Assembly (NCBI RefSeq): GCF_023115465.1
Contig: NZ_CP096034.1
Coordinates: 4,626,334 to 4,690,333, forward strand
Source of the DNA: Gottfriedia acidiceleris
Lineage (GTDB): Bacteria > Bacillota > Bacilli > Bacillales > Bacillaceae_G
Direction: 5' to 3'
Length of the DNA: 64,000 nucleotides
Notes under the pieces: generated by a model
Seen by the model: the letters and a program-made list of their open reading frames with translations, nothing else
The model's database searches: none
Told to the model about the DNA's origin: nothing
In this document: in pieces, positions 29,668 through 38,184 of the stretch
How positions within the stretch are numbered: position 1 is the first letter of the stretch
Layout of the letters: each line of letters opens with the position of its first letter
Program-made: the position numbers and the translations under genes

Positions 29668-32600
29668 CTAATTTATTAATTTATTAACCTTTGCAACTAA
29701 TGCAGTTCTTGTTTTTGAATCAAAAATACCCGTTTGTTTCAAGCCGCTCGCTTTTTGAAGCTTTTTGATTGCATCTGTTGTTCCTTTACCCAATTTACCG
29801 TCTACAACTAACTTACTATAACCAAGCTTGTTTAATGTTGCTTGTAGGAATTGAATACCATACTTCGTTTTTGCCTGTTCAACAGAAGGAATATTCGCTT
29901 CAATTAACCATACTTTCTTACCATTTACGATAATAGATGGAATAGCAGCCCATTTTGCATAAAGTGTCACATCTTTTGTTACAGCTTTTTTGAAGTCATA
30001 TATAGTTGTGTAGGCTGTGCTTGTATACCAACCTTTAAATACATAACCTGCTCTTTTTGGATCAGCTGGTTTGGTTACAGAAGCATTATAATTTACTTTC
30101 ATACTAGCAATTAGGCTTCCACCTTTTGTATCAAATCTCACTGTTGACTGAATAATTGTCCACTTCGCATAAAGTGTGATGTTATTCTTTACTTTTGTCG
30201 AGAAGTTGTAAGCTGTTGTACAAGCTGAATTTGTATACCAACCGCCAAATGTATAACCTACTCTTATTGGATTAGCTGGTTTTGTTACAGCAGTATTGTA
30301 ATTTACTTTCGTACTACTAATTAAGCTTCCACCTTTTGTATCAAATCTCACCGTTGACTGAATAATTGTCCACTTCGCATAAAGTGTCATCGTATCTGTT
30401 ACAGATGACGAGAAGTTGTAAGGTGATGTACAAGTTGAATCTGTGTACCAACCACCAAATGTGTAACCCTCTTTTGTAGGTACCGCTGGCTCAGTAGCCG
30501 TTCCAACTCCCTTAATTGTTTGACTTGTTACAGCACTACCACCAAGTGAATCAAATGAAACAACGTATTCTTTTATTCCTGTAGTTGCTTTCGCAACGTT
30601 TGAAATTCCCTCATTCAAACCGCCTGTTACGTTCAATCTGAACTGGTAAGAAACACCCATTTGCAATCCAGTTACTTTTGCACTATTCGAGATCGAAGTC
30701 ACTTGTTTCTCTGTGTTTGCAGCACTCCAAGTCAATCCATTATCACTCGATTGTTCAATTTTCACTTGCGTTGCACCAACTGGAGTCAACCAGTTAAGTG
30801 CTACTTTATCAGATGTTACTGAAGCGCTCTTTAATGTATTGATCTCCATAGGAATGTTTAATTCATTCCAAATATCTGAGCTGTATTGACCATCAACCAT
30901 TTCCTGCGGAGTTAAAGTTGAATCAGCATTTTTTTGATATAGATTCTTATATAAGACTTCCATATCCTTTGCGTCTACTACATTGTCACCATTTAAATTT
31001 TCAGGAACGTAAAGGATAGTAGCTGGTGCATTAGTTTGACCAAACTTATCAGCAACCTTCTTCACGTCAAGAACATCGATGACGCCATCTTCATTGACGT
31101 CTCCCGCTAGAGACATAGGTTGTTTCGATTTTATATCTGTGGCGATTATGCCAATTTGTTCTCCAGTTGAAGACGTTTGACTTAATTTAATTTTCTGTAC
31201 ACTCTTCAAATGATTCGGTGCTTCAATGACAATCTCATAATCATCATTAGACAATGGAATATTTCGAATGTTGAAATAGCCAGAAGGAGAAATTTCTGAT
31301 GCTTGATATTTTTCTCCAGTTGATGATTTTGCATAAATGTTTACTTTATTTCTTACATCACCTTTAAATCCTTCTATTAAATCGACCACATTAGAAGACA
31401 CAAATGAATGGTGATTATCCACTGAAATCTTCCTTGGATCTAATGTGACTTTAAAACCGAATTCATCTACACCTTCAATATTAATCGTATATTGACCATC
31501 CGGCATGTCGCTTTTCGGATACCACTTTAACCCATAAAGCGTGTCCTTATTTTTGAATGAAGTTGAATCAACTACCTTACCTTCTGAATCTTTCACATTA
31601 ATTGCCCAATCAAGCTTCTTTAATGCAAAAGAAGAGATGCTAATTGGTGATTTCTGATTGACAACAACAGGCGTATCTTTCGTAATATTTGTTCCATTTC
31701 CTTCATAATAGGTTGAATTAATCAACATTTCAGGAGTATTCACATGTTTTCCATATTCGATATAACTAAAGTTATAAGCGTTATCAATGTTTCGAATCGC
31801 TACGCTTTCTGGATTTGAATCTAAATCAACTGAGTACGTTGATAAGGTATGACTTGATGTGGCAGGGGCTTCTACTCCAGTAACCTGTTTACCGTCTACA
31901 TAGACGATTCCACCCATATAACCGCTACCGTTATCATTGTCTTTTGCATCCCACTGTACCTTGTATTTCGTTATGCCATTTTTAGTGAATGGCGTCACTC
32001 GAAGATTGCTAGCAACAGGGGCACTTGCATCTACTTTGATTGGCATTTTGACAACCTGTGGTGTTGCACCAGCATTGTCTAATGTTGTTTTAATGACCAT
32101 CTGATAGTCGCCATCTGGAACGATTTTTCCGGTTTCATCTGTCATATCCCAGTATTCATCTTCTAATTTGTATGCATAGTCACCTGCATTAAAAATGTTT
32201 TTGGTGAAACGGATTGAATCACCTTCTTCATCTACGTAATTACTAAAATCTGTGATGTATTTGACACGGTTTCCATCCTTATCTTCTACATATACCTCGG
32301 CTTTGCTTAGATTTCTCAAGGCTGTGAATGACACATACGGCCCATAGATTGTTGATCTCGGTGATTCTGCAAGTCGGTCGGTATTGATTTTCCCGTTCAC
32401 ATACCCCATCGGTGTGTCCTCTGAACGTTGATCCCAAATCGCCGTATACCCTAAGTAATTATCACTATTTCCATAAACTGGTGCATCGATATTCTTTAGA
32501 GCATTCCAATCCCCAACAAATCCCATATATGGGACAGTTAATTGAGGGATGTCTTGATTTTTTGGCACAAGGCGAACGAAACCTTCAAGGAACGAATTTG

Positions 32601-35016
32601 GTTTGATATTTGTCGCATTTGTTAAATCAATTTGGAAGTTTAGCGTTTGCTTCGACCCTTTATCAACATGAACTGTAATGCCGGATGTGTTGGAGATTGG
32701 ATCTCCGTACAGCGTTACTTTTGCACCTGTAACTCTCGTTGTCTTCATAGTTAACGAGTCTTTGAAATGATCATTCGTTCCATCATGATCAAGATCGAAT
32801 TGATTACTTTGTTTCTCATCTGTTAACACATCAATATAGGCAGTATAATCTAATGTATCTGGTACCGTTTCGCCATTTAAAGCTTGAAGCGTTAAGTTAA
32901 ATTTTGTTGTATTCCCCTTAATTTCTTTCAGTGCCACTGCCCCTGCTTTTTCAAGCGTGGTGTCACGGTTATAAACAAGAGCTGGCGTTTCGATCGCTTT
33001 ATCAATCTGCATCATCCCTGCGCCTTGTCTTCTAGGTGAGTAAGGCGTATTTGTTGTGCTAGCTGGATCAGTCAGAATCTTTGATGTATTCATCAACATG
33101 ATTTTCGCTTTCAGCGCCGTTGCCATGTCTTTCTTTTCGCCATTCTGTTTTAATGATTGAAGAACTAATGCAGCTCCTCCTGCTACGTGCGGCGAAGCCA
33201 TCGAAGTACCACTGTACGTATCATACTTATTATCTTTAACGGTTGAATAGATATTTCCGCCAGGAGCGGTAATTTCAGGTTTAAACGTTAAGTCTTCTGG
33301 TGTTCCCCATGATGAGAAATCAGACATTTTTCCTGAAATCGGGTTTTTGACCCAGATACCATCATGGGTGAAAGACATTTTTAGTTTTTCGCCATTTTTT
33401 AGTCGATCAATAATCTTGTTCCCATCGACAACACTTGTTGTAACGATTGGAATGCCATCCAAATAAGTCGCTTGTTGTGCATAGTCTGAAGTTGATCTTA
33501 GAATAACGGCAGCTGCACCTCGAGTGGCTGGTCCCGTTTGATAAGAACCGAAGTTTTGAATCGGACCGTTATTGTTTAAGACAACAATCTTTCCTTTCAC
33601 ATCAATTCCTGCCAATTTAAGGTCGTTGAAATCCGCTGTTGTCCCTTGATTTGCATACACTAAATCATACTCTTTGTCCGAACCTAACGCATCAACCATA
33701 TCAGCGTTTAGTTTCTGGTAGCCAAAAGTTGATCCGTCAGACAGTTTCATCTGATTGATTCTGATTTGATCATTTTCATACGATGCAACTTGAAGTGCAT
33801 AAGGACTATTACCCGGTGAACCGACTAATCCGATATCTGGATTATCCGCATAAGGTGTAGCAGATTGCGGGAATCCCAAGGTGTTATACGTGCTATAAAA
33901 AGAATTACCAGCCGCTGCGACGACGACAACACCTTGTTCAACAGCATTTCGAATGGCTTTTTCGGTTGGAGCGATTGCTTCATCCGTTGATCCTGCTGGT
34001 GTTCCTAAACTTAGATTGATAACATCTGCACCCATCTCGACAGCATGTTGGATCCCTGCAATGATGTCATCCTCAGACGCTCCGCCACCTGCATCAGGAA
34101 ATACTTTTTCCGCAAGGATTTGCGCGCCTGGTGCGATCCCGACAACGCCGTTGTTGTTTTCATCACCGTTTGCACCTACTGTTCCTGCGACATGCATTCC
34201 ATGGGCCTCTTCGCCTGGCATCGGATCGTTATCCTTATCAGCCCAGTCATACCCTGTTGGGACTTTATCCGTGAAAAATTGATCATTTACCGGCGTGCTA
34301 GCTAGTTTATCTTTTAGATTGTCACTCGTTAAACGAGCTTGTTGTTTCCCTTTTTCAGTTAGTGTCATATCATGGTGTCGATAATCCACTCCAGTGTCGA
34401 CAACCGCTACAACCATGCCTTCACCTTGCAAATTGTGCTTTTCCCAAGCCTGTTGTGCATTCACCATTGATTTGCTTGAAACCATTTCATGTTCATATGT
34501 TCGCGCTACGTGAACACTCGCTACGTTTGGTAATTTCTTAATCGCTTTTAGATTCTTATATTCTGTTTCAATACTAACGCCATTAATCCCAATGGAATAG
34601 TCATGGCGGACCTTACCCTTGATGCCTTTTTGACGAATGTCTTTCTTTATTCTGTCATGTGACTTTTTAAATTCACTTCTTTTACCTTTTTCATCTTTTG
34701 CATTTTTGGCAGGCGCATCTTTTAATTCAACAATGAATCTCACTTTTTTGTTTGGATCAATTGTTGGATCAATGCTTTCCTCCTTTGATTTCTTCAATGC
34801 CTTATACATACCCGTTGGGTCATTCTTTTTTGCATTACCAAATAGAGGTGATGCAACAGTTTTTTCCTTTGGCGTTTCGCCACTCAGCACAAATCCTGAA
34901 TGATTTTCTGTCGAAGCTTTAGCTATGGGTCCGCTAGCATATGCTGGAACACCACTTGACATTAATATTGCAGCTGCAGATAGTGCAGCAATACTCTTAC
35001 TTGACCGTAGTCTCAT
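29668..35016 (-). CDS. Large secreted subtilisin-like protease with peptidoglycan-binding C terminus
   Basis: A 1782-aa secreted S8 protease of the Vpr/C5a-peptidase type (subtilase B). Order: signal peptide (1 to about 27, ending VPAYA); I9 propeptide (about 75-165); S8 domain with Asp207 (VVDTGVDY), His272 (AHGMHVAG) and Ser605 (GTSMASPH), oxyanion Asn in AAAGNS; PA domain inserted at about 430-560; Fn3-like beta domains; a dockerin-like Ca-binding pair (DVNEDGVIDVLD and NLNGDNVVDAKD, about 1302-1357); an Fn3 domain; three Flg_new/InlB B-repeats ending LYAKW (about 1482-1700); and a PG_binding_1 domain (about 1710-1782) with FLQATLNKLGY and LQKASGLKQTG. The last domain should hold it in the cell wall. 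The active site is complete. The overall plan is close to subtilase A, with different tails. Confidence 0.92.
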   Translation of the reverse strand: MRLRSSKSIAALSAAAILMSSGVPAYASGPIAKASTENHSGFVLSGETPKEKTVASPLFGNAKKNDPTGMYKALKKSKEESIDPTIDPNKKVRFIVELKDAPAKNAKDEKGKRSEFKKSHDRIKKDIRQKGIKGKVRHDYSIGINGVSIETEYKNLKAIKKLPNVASVHVARTYEHEMVSSKSMVNAQQAWEKHNLQGEGMVVAVVDTGVDYRHHDMTLTEKGKQQARLTSDNLKDKLASTPVNDQFFTDKVPTGYDWADKDNDPMPGEEAHGMHVAGTVGANGDENNNGVVGIAPGAQILAEKVFPDAGGGASEDDIIAGIQHAVEMGADVINLSLGTPAGSTDEAIAPTEKAIRNAVEQGVVVVAAAGNSFYSTYNTLGFPQSATPYADNPDIGLVGSPGNSPYALQVASYENDQIRINQMKLSDGSTFGYQKLNADMVDALGSDKEYDLVYANQGTTADFNDLKLAGIDVKGKIVVLNNNGPIQNFGSYQTGPATRGAAAVILRSTSDYAQQATYLDGIPIVTTSVVDGNKIIDRLKNGEKLKMSFTHDGIWVKNPISGKMSDFSSWGTPEDLTFKPEITAPGGNIYSTVKDNKYDTYSGTSMASPHVAGGAALVLQSLKQNGEKKDMATALKAKIMLMNTSKILTDPASTTNTPYSPRRQGAGMMQIDKAIETPALVYNRDTTLEKAGAVALKEIKGNTTKFNLTLQALNGETVPDTLDYTAYIDVLTDEKQSNQFDLDHDGTNDHFKDSLTMKTTRVTGAKVTLYGDPISNTSGITVHVDKGSKQTLNFQIDLTNATNIKPNSFLEGFVRLVPKNQDIPQLTVPYMGFVGDWNALKNIDAPVYGNSDNYLGYTAIWDQRSEDTPMGYVNGKINTDRLAESPRSTIYGPYVSFTALRNLSKAEVYVEDKDGNRVKYITDFSNYVDEEGDSIRFTKNIFNAGDYAYKLEDEYWDMTDETGKIVPDGDYQMVIKTTLDNAGATPQVVKMPIKVDASAPVASNLRVTPFTKNGITKYKVQWDAKDNDNGSGYMGGIVYVDGKQVTGVEAPATSSHTLSTYSVDLDSNPESVAIRNIDNAYNFSYIEYGKHVNTPEMLINSTYYEGNGTNITKDTPVVVNQKSPISISSFALKKLDWAINVKDSEGKVVDSTSFKNKDTLYGLKWYPKSDMPDGQYTINIEGVDEFGFKVTLDPRKISVDNHHSFVSSNVVDLIEGFKGDVRNKVNIYAKSSTGEKYQASEISPSGYFNIRNIPLSNDDYEIVIEAPNHLKSVQKIKLSQTSSTGEQIGIIATDIKSKQPMSLAGDVNEDGVIDVLDVKKVADKFGQTNAPATILYVPENLNGDNVVDAKDMEVLYKNLYQKNADSTLTPQEMVDGQYSSDIWNELNIPMEINTLKSASVTSDKVALNWLTPVGATQVKIEQSSDNGLTWSAANTEKQVTSISNSAKVTGLQMGVSYQFRLNVTGGLNEGISNVAKATTGIKEYVVSFDSLGGSAVTSQTIKGVGTATEPAVPTKEGYTFGGWYTDSTCTSPYNFSSSVTDTMTLYAKWTIIQSTVRFDTKGGSLISSTKVNYNTAVTKPANPIRVGYTFGGWYTNSACTTAYNFSTKVKNNITLYAKWTIIQSTVRFDTKGGSLIASMKVNYNASVTKPADPKRAGYVFKGWYTSTAYTTIYDFKKAVTKDVTLYAKWAAIPSIIVNGKKVWLIEANIPSVEQAKTKYGIQFLQATLNKLGYSKLVVDGKLGKGTTDAIKKLQKASGLKQTGIFDSKTRTALVAKVNKLIN

Positions 35017-35088
35017 TTCTCTTCTCCCCCTTAAATGATAAAATCTTATATATCTCTAAAAATTTCAACAATTTTCTGACCATTCTAA

Positions 35089-35118
35089 ATTATACTTGAG
35101 GGCTATCTGCACAGTAAA
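35089..35118 (-). promoter_or_regulatory. Sigma-A promoter of subtilase B
   Basis: Minus-strand -35 TTTACT (35113-35118), 18-bp spacer, -10 TATAAT (35089-35094). The leader would be about 65 nt. The flank AAATTTCCCCAATTTACTGT is identical to that before subtilase A. Confidence 0.78.
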
Positions 35119-35345
35119 TTGGGGAAATTTCATGTAAAATGATAATAAATTGGGGATAGTTTGATAAAAAATATAGAATAATCTACCCTTTTTCCTTTGT
35201 CTTACTTTGATTTTTATAAAAAAAGAAGTTGGGGGAATTTCCTGCAAAATGATAATAAATTGGATATGCTTCAATAAAAACTTAGAATAAACCATATTTT
35301 TCCTTTGTTTTACTTCATTTTTTCGAAAATAGAAGTTGGGGGAAT
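35119..35345. repeat. Tandem ~108-bp repeat with TTCCCC(C)AA boxes
   Basis: Two degenerate units. The shared 17-mer AAATGATAATAAATTGG occurs at 35137 and 35247 (110 bp apart), and the box complement occurs at 35119-35127, 35229-35237 and 35336-35344 (110 and 107 bp apart). An extra weaker box is at 35150. It lies directly upstream of the subtilase B -35 box. Confidence 0.75.
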
Positions 35346-35424
35346 TCGTCCTCGGTATATTAAATTTTATAGATACAACTCTTTTTGAATAATTACAGTT
35401 TATTGAACAAGCTAGAAGCACATT

Positions 35425-35460
35425 AAAAAGACCTCTTCAGCAAACTGAGAGGTCTCAAAA
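35425..35460 (-). terminator. Terminator hairpin downstream of rlmH
   Basis: An AGACCTCT/AGAGGTCT stem (35430-35437 and 35449-35456), extended by CAG/CTG, followed on the minus strand by a T5 run. It lies about 200 nt after the rlmH stop. Confidence 0.7.
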
Positions 35461-35651
35461 AAATATATGGGGTTATTTTAGAAATTCTGTATATTATTTT
35501 TTACTATCAAGAATTTAGATAAAATATTTGACAATCATATTTGCTATACAAAAACACTCGGTAAATATGATTTGTGTTTCTCTTCTAAATCCTTACAATT
35601 ATGTACCAAATTTTACAACTGACTTCTTCCCTTTTATCCTCAAATTCGCCT

Positions 35652-36131
35652 CTATTTATGGTAAGGTTCATTCCTGTTAATCCTAAAAGCTCGATAGATC
35701 TGCTCCACCAATACCAATTTCATTAATTGATGTGGAAAAGTCATTTTTGAAAATGACAGTGTATCATCCGCTCTTTTCATCACAGCATCACTTAGACCTA
35801 ATGACCCACCAATCACAAATGCTACTTTGCTGTTTCCATATGTGGCAAGTTGATCTATTTTTTTTGCTAGTGATTCGGACGTATGTTCCTTCCCCTTAAT
35901 TGCTAATGCAATTACATAAGCGTCTTCTGCTATTTTACTTAAAATTCTTTCGCCTTCTTTTTCCTTAACGATTAACATGTCTGCATCGCTTAAATTCTCT
36001 GGTGCCTTTTCATCTGGCACTTCGATTATGTCCATTTTTGCATAACTAGATAATCGTTTTATGTATTCATCGATCCCCATCTTTAAATACTTTTCTTTTA
36101 ACTTTCCAACACTGATAATTGAGATATTCAC
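35652..36131 (-). CDS. rlmH: 23S rRNA (pseudouridine1915-N3)-methyltransferase
   Basis: A 159-aa SPOUT methyltransferase, the exact family length. It methylates pseudouridine 1915 in helix 69 of 23S rRNA on the assembled 70S ribosome. Visible are the N-terminal [14 protein letters not shown], the SAM-knot motif [15 protein letters not shown] and the C terminus [21 protein letters not shown], which is nearly invariant. The start is GTG with GAGG 8 nt upstream. A DnaA-box cluster begins 26 bp upstream of the start. Confidence 0.96.
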   Translation of the reverse strand: MNISIISVGKLKEKYLKMGIDEYIKRLSSYAKMDIIEVPDEKAPENLSDADMLIVKEKEGERILSKIAEDAYVIALAIKGKEHTSESLAKKIDQLATYGNSKVAFVIGGSLGLSDAVMKRADDTLSFSKMTFPHQLMKLVLVEQIYRAFRINRNEPYHK

Positions 36132-36156
36132 ACTATATCCTCACTTTACAAACAAG

Positions 36157-36326
36157 TTATCCACAAAAGTTATCCACATACCCACATTTTCTATCCACAT
36201 TTAGTGGGAGAATCTATGTTCGATACAATATATATGGCATCATTTTGACAATATTCACAGGTTGTGGATATATTGTGCGTTTTTTCGACTTTATTCAACA
36301 GTGGTGTTTCACTATACTTATCCACA
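36157..36326. promoter_or_regulatory. DnaA-box cluster between rlmH and yyzF
   Basis: Perfect TTATCCACA boxes at 36157-36165, 36170-36178 and 36318-36326, plus near matches CTATCCACA (36191-36199) and TGTGGATAT (36263-36271). The first two are only 13 bp apart. In B. subtilis, the region by yydA (rlmH) is, from memory, one of the DnaA-bound clusters outside oriC. Confidence 0.75.
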
Positions 36327-36382
36327 AAATCGTCAAGAGCCCATTCTACATGCTCATCACAGCTTAAAATTGTTTTTTCCAC
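36191..36382 (-). CDS. yyzF: CxxH/CxxC small protein, YyzF (BA_5709) family
   Basis: A 63-aa protein with the family's two hallmark motifs, CDEH near residue 8 and CEYC near residue 42, probably a metal site. The function is unknown. It starts at GTG with AAAGGAG 10 nt upstream. Its place between rlmH and walJ matches other Bacillaceae, where a htrC/yyxA-type protease usually also lies close by; that gene is absent here. Two DnaA boxes fall inside its coding sequence. Confidence 0.85.
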   Translation of the reverse strand: MEKTILSCDEHVEWALDDFVDKYSETPLLNKVEKTHNISTTCEYCQNDAIYIVSNIDSPTKCG

Positions 36383-36416
36383 TTATACACAGCTCCTTTT
36401 TTTAGCACATAAAGAA

Positions 36417-36504
36417 AACTCGTCGATTGTCGAGCCTCTTAGGCGAAGTCAGAGGCGTAGTTGCACTTATACTTACTTCGCAAAATTGACGACTACGTCG
36501 AGTT
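36417..36504. repeat. Compact palindromic element between walJ and yyzF
   Basis: Outer arms AACTCG (36417-36422) and CGAGTT (36499-36504), an inner pair CGTAGT (36455-36460) with ACTACG (36492-36497), a GCCTCT/AGAGGC stem (36434-36439 and 36451-36456), and a competing GCGAAG/CTTCGC pair. The GC content is well above the neighbours. It looks like a mobile or repeated intergenic element or a structured RNA; no second copy was seen in this window. Confidence 0.55.
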
Positions 36505-36536
36505 CCATTCCTAATGCCCAACTTATTATTTTTTAA

Positions 36537-36571
36537 CGAAAAAAAAGGGGAGCGAGTAAACTCTCCCCTTA
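36537..36571 (-). terminator. Terminator of the walRKHIJ operon
   Basis: An 8-bp AAGGGGAG/CTCCCCTT stem (36545-36552 and 36563-36570), followed on the minus strand by a T8 run, 17 nt after the walJ stop. Confidence 0.88.
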
Positions 36572-36586
36572 AGTATGTGCTTTGTT

Positions 36587-37381
36587 TTATACATACACTA
36601 TATCTGTTGGTTTTTGAGGGTCCGTATCATGAATATCAAATTGCATCCCAACTTCAAATCCTTTTCCCTCTAATGTTTGTGTAACAGACATTCTGGCAAG
36701 CTCTTTCATATTATTATCTTGGCTTAAATGAGCAAGATAAATACGTTTTGTTTTATCTCCTATTACATCTGACATGGCAAGTGCAGCATCCTCATTTGAT
36801 ACGTGACCAACATCGCTTAAAATACGACGTTTAATGCTCCATGGATATCTACCCATGCGTAGCATTTCGACATCATGGTTACTTTCAAAAATGTACATAT
36901 CTGCGTTAGAAATGATCCCCTTCATTCGGTCACTTACATAGCCTGTATCGGTAATTGTAACAAATTTTTTCTTGTTATGATGAAATACGTAAAACATTGG
37001 TTCAGCAGCATCATGTGATACACCAAATGATTCAACTTCAATATCCCCAAACTGGATCGTCGTTTCCATGTTAAAAATGAACTTTTGCTCTGTTGGAATT
37101 TCTCCAATTAAATGGTTCATTGCTTTCCATGTTTTTTCATTAGCGTATATTGGGATTTGATATCTTCTGGCAAGAACTCCAAGTCCTTTAATATGATCAC
37201 TATGCTCATGCGTGACTAGAATGCCGGAAACTTCTTTTATATCCCTGTTGATTTCTTTAAATAAAGACTCCATCGCTTTACCGCTTAGTCCTGTATCAAC
37301 TAAAAGCTTAGTTTTCTCCGTCCCAACGTATAACGCATTTCCGGTACTTCCACTTGCAAGTACACTAAAATGCAGACTCAT
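36587..37381 (-). CDS. walJ: Metallo-beta-lactamase fold hydrolase WalJ (YycJ)
   Basis: A 264-aa MBL-fold protein, likely a nuclease, conserved as the last gene of the wal operon. Visible metal motifs are [11 protein letters not shown] (HxHxDH), a VSHDAAEPM histidine, ITDTGYVSD (Asp) and [13 protein letters not shown] lies 9 nt before the ATG, and the gene starts 2 nt after walI. In B. subtilis YycJ is linked to DNA repair and cell-wall homeostasis; the exact substrate is not fixed. Confidence 0.93.
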   Translation of the reverse strand: MSLHFSVLASGSTGNALYVGTEKTKLLVDTGLSGKAMESLFKEINRDIKEVSGILVTHEHSDHIKGLGVLARRYQIPIYANEKTWKAMNHLIGEIPTEQKFIFNMETTIQFGDIEVESFGVSHDAAEPMFYVFHHNKKKFVTITDTGYVSDRMKGIISNADMYIFESNHDVEMLRMGRYPWSIKRRILSDVGHVSNEDAALAMSDVIGDKTKRIYLAHLSQDNNMKELARMSVTQTLEGKGFEVGMQFDIHDTDPQKPTDIVYV

Positions 37382-37383
37382 CG

Positions 37384-38184
37384 CTATTCACTCCATTGTT
37401 CTTTATCTATCTTAATTATTTGCCCCTCAATGGCATTGACAAAGTAATCTTGCTGTTCATTGACAACTATATGCCACGCTGGTGCTATGAATTTAACTCC
37501 ATTCGATAACGGGATTACAGTATAATAGCCAAAATCAACTTTTGTAATTCGATCACTCGGTTTTAATTCATCTTTCACAAATAGATTTTCAATGGCTTTA
37601 ATTGCCGGTAAAGCTTCTTGAACATTCTTTTTATCGATCATTTCTTTTAAGTTTTCTAAATATCTTTGGCGATACCCGTAAATCTCATTATTATCGTTAT
37701 ACTTTATTTCAACTACTGAGCTTTCGATGTTATAAATTAAGCGATCTTTGTAGGTTTGACAGAAGTAAATCGTTTTTGACGTTGGATCTATTTGACAATA
37801 ACGATAGTTACCACCATTCCAAACATACTCCTTCACAAAGTTTTCTAAGAAGAGTATTTTATTTGTCTCTGCAATTGGAACTGGTTTTTTCAATTGACTC
37901 TGTAATACATCTTTGAAGATTTGTATATTCTGTCCTTTTCGATCAGCAATAGTTTTCTTTGAGAAATCCTTGCTATTACCCGATATATAAGATTCCTTTA
38001 AAGAATTTTTAGGTAATGTCACATATGTGATATCATTTTCCTTTAATTGCTCCTCAATACTCGATTCTGCCATCGTATCAAACTGGTCGCTACTTCGCTT
38101 TTGATAATATTGAATCGCTAAAAATAAATCTAATACTAAGAAAGTTAAAATAAATATTGTTTTGATCCTACTCCAATCCAACAA
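37384..38184 (-). CDS. walI: WalK regulator WalI (YycI)
   Basis: A 266-aa protein with one N-terminal membrane helix ([21 protein letters not shown]) and an extracellular domain rich in charged residues. With WalH it forms a membrane complex with WalK that restrains the kinase in B. subtilis. Two adjacent TTG codons (38184 and 38181) could start translation behind GGGGTG; homologues begin at DWxx, which favours 38181. The start overlaps the walH end by 17 nt. Confidence 0.92.
   Translation of the reverse strand: MLDWSRIKTIFILTFLVLDLFLAIQYYQKRSSDQFDTMAESSIEEQLKENDITYVTLPKNSLKESYISGNSKDFSKKTIADRKGQNIQIFKDVLQSQLKKPVPIAETNKILFLENFVKEYVWNGGNYRYCQIDPTSKTIYFCQTYKDRLIYNIESSVVEIKYNDNNEIYGYRQRYLENLKEMIDKKNVQEALPAIKAIENLFVKDELKPSDRITKVDFGYYTVIPLSNGVKFIAPAWHIVVNEQQDYFVNAIEGQIIKIDKEQWSE

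Larger units (their letters stand above)
35017..35651. other. Upstream region of subtilase B with tandem repeat
   Basis: A 635-bp gene-free stretch with the promoter, a degenerate tandem repeat of about 108 bp, and a terminator, all listed. 35460-35640 is plain AT-rich sequence in which I see nothing. Confidence 0.7.

Noticed and set aside
33953..34282. 109-codon plus-strand frame opposite subtilase B
   Set aside because: It mirrors the conserved S8 catalytic region; the minus-strand gene explains the open frame.
35065..35421. 118-codon minus-strand open frame before subtilase B
   Set aside because: It lies across the tandem repeat, the TTTACT/TATAAT promoter and the TTCCCC(C)AA boxes, has no ribosome site and reads as low-complexity translation of AT-rich repeats.
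36119..36536. Plus-strand frames of 82 and 90 codons near yyzF
   Set aside because: They run through the DnaA boxes and the palindromic element; yyzF on the other strand has both family motifs and a good ribosome site.
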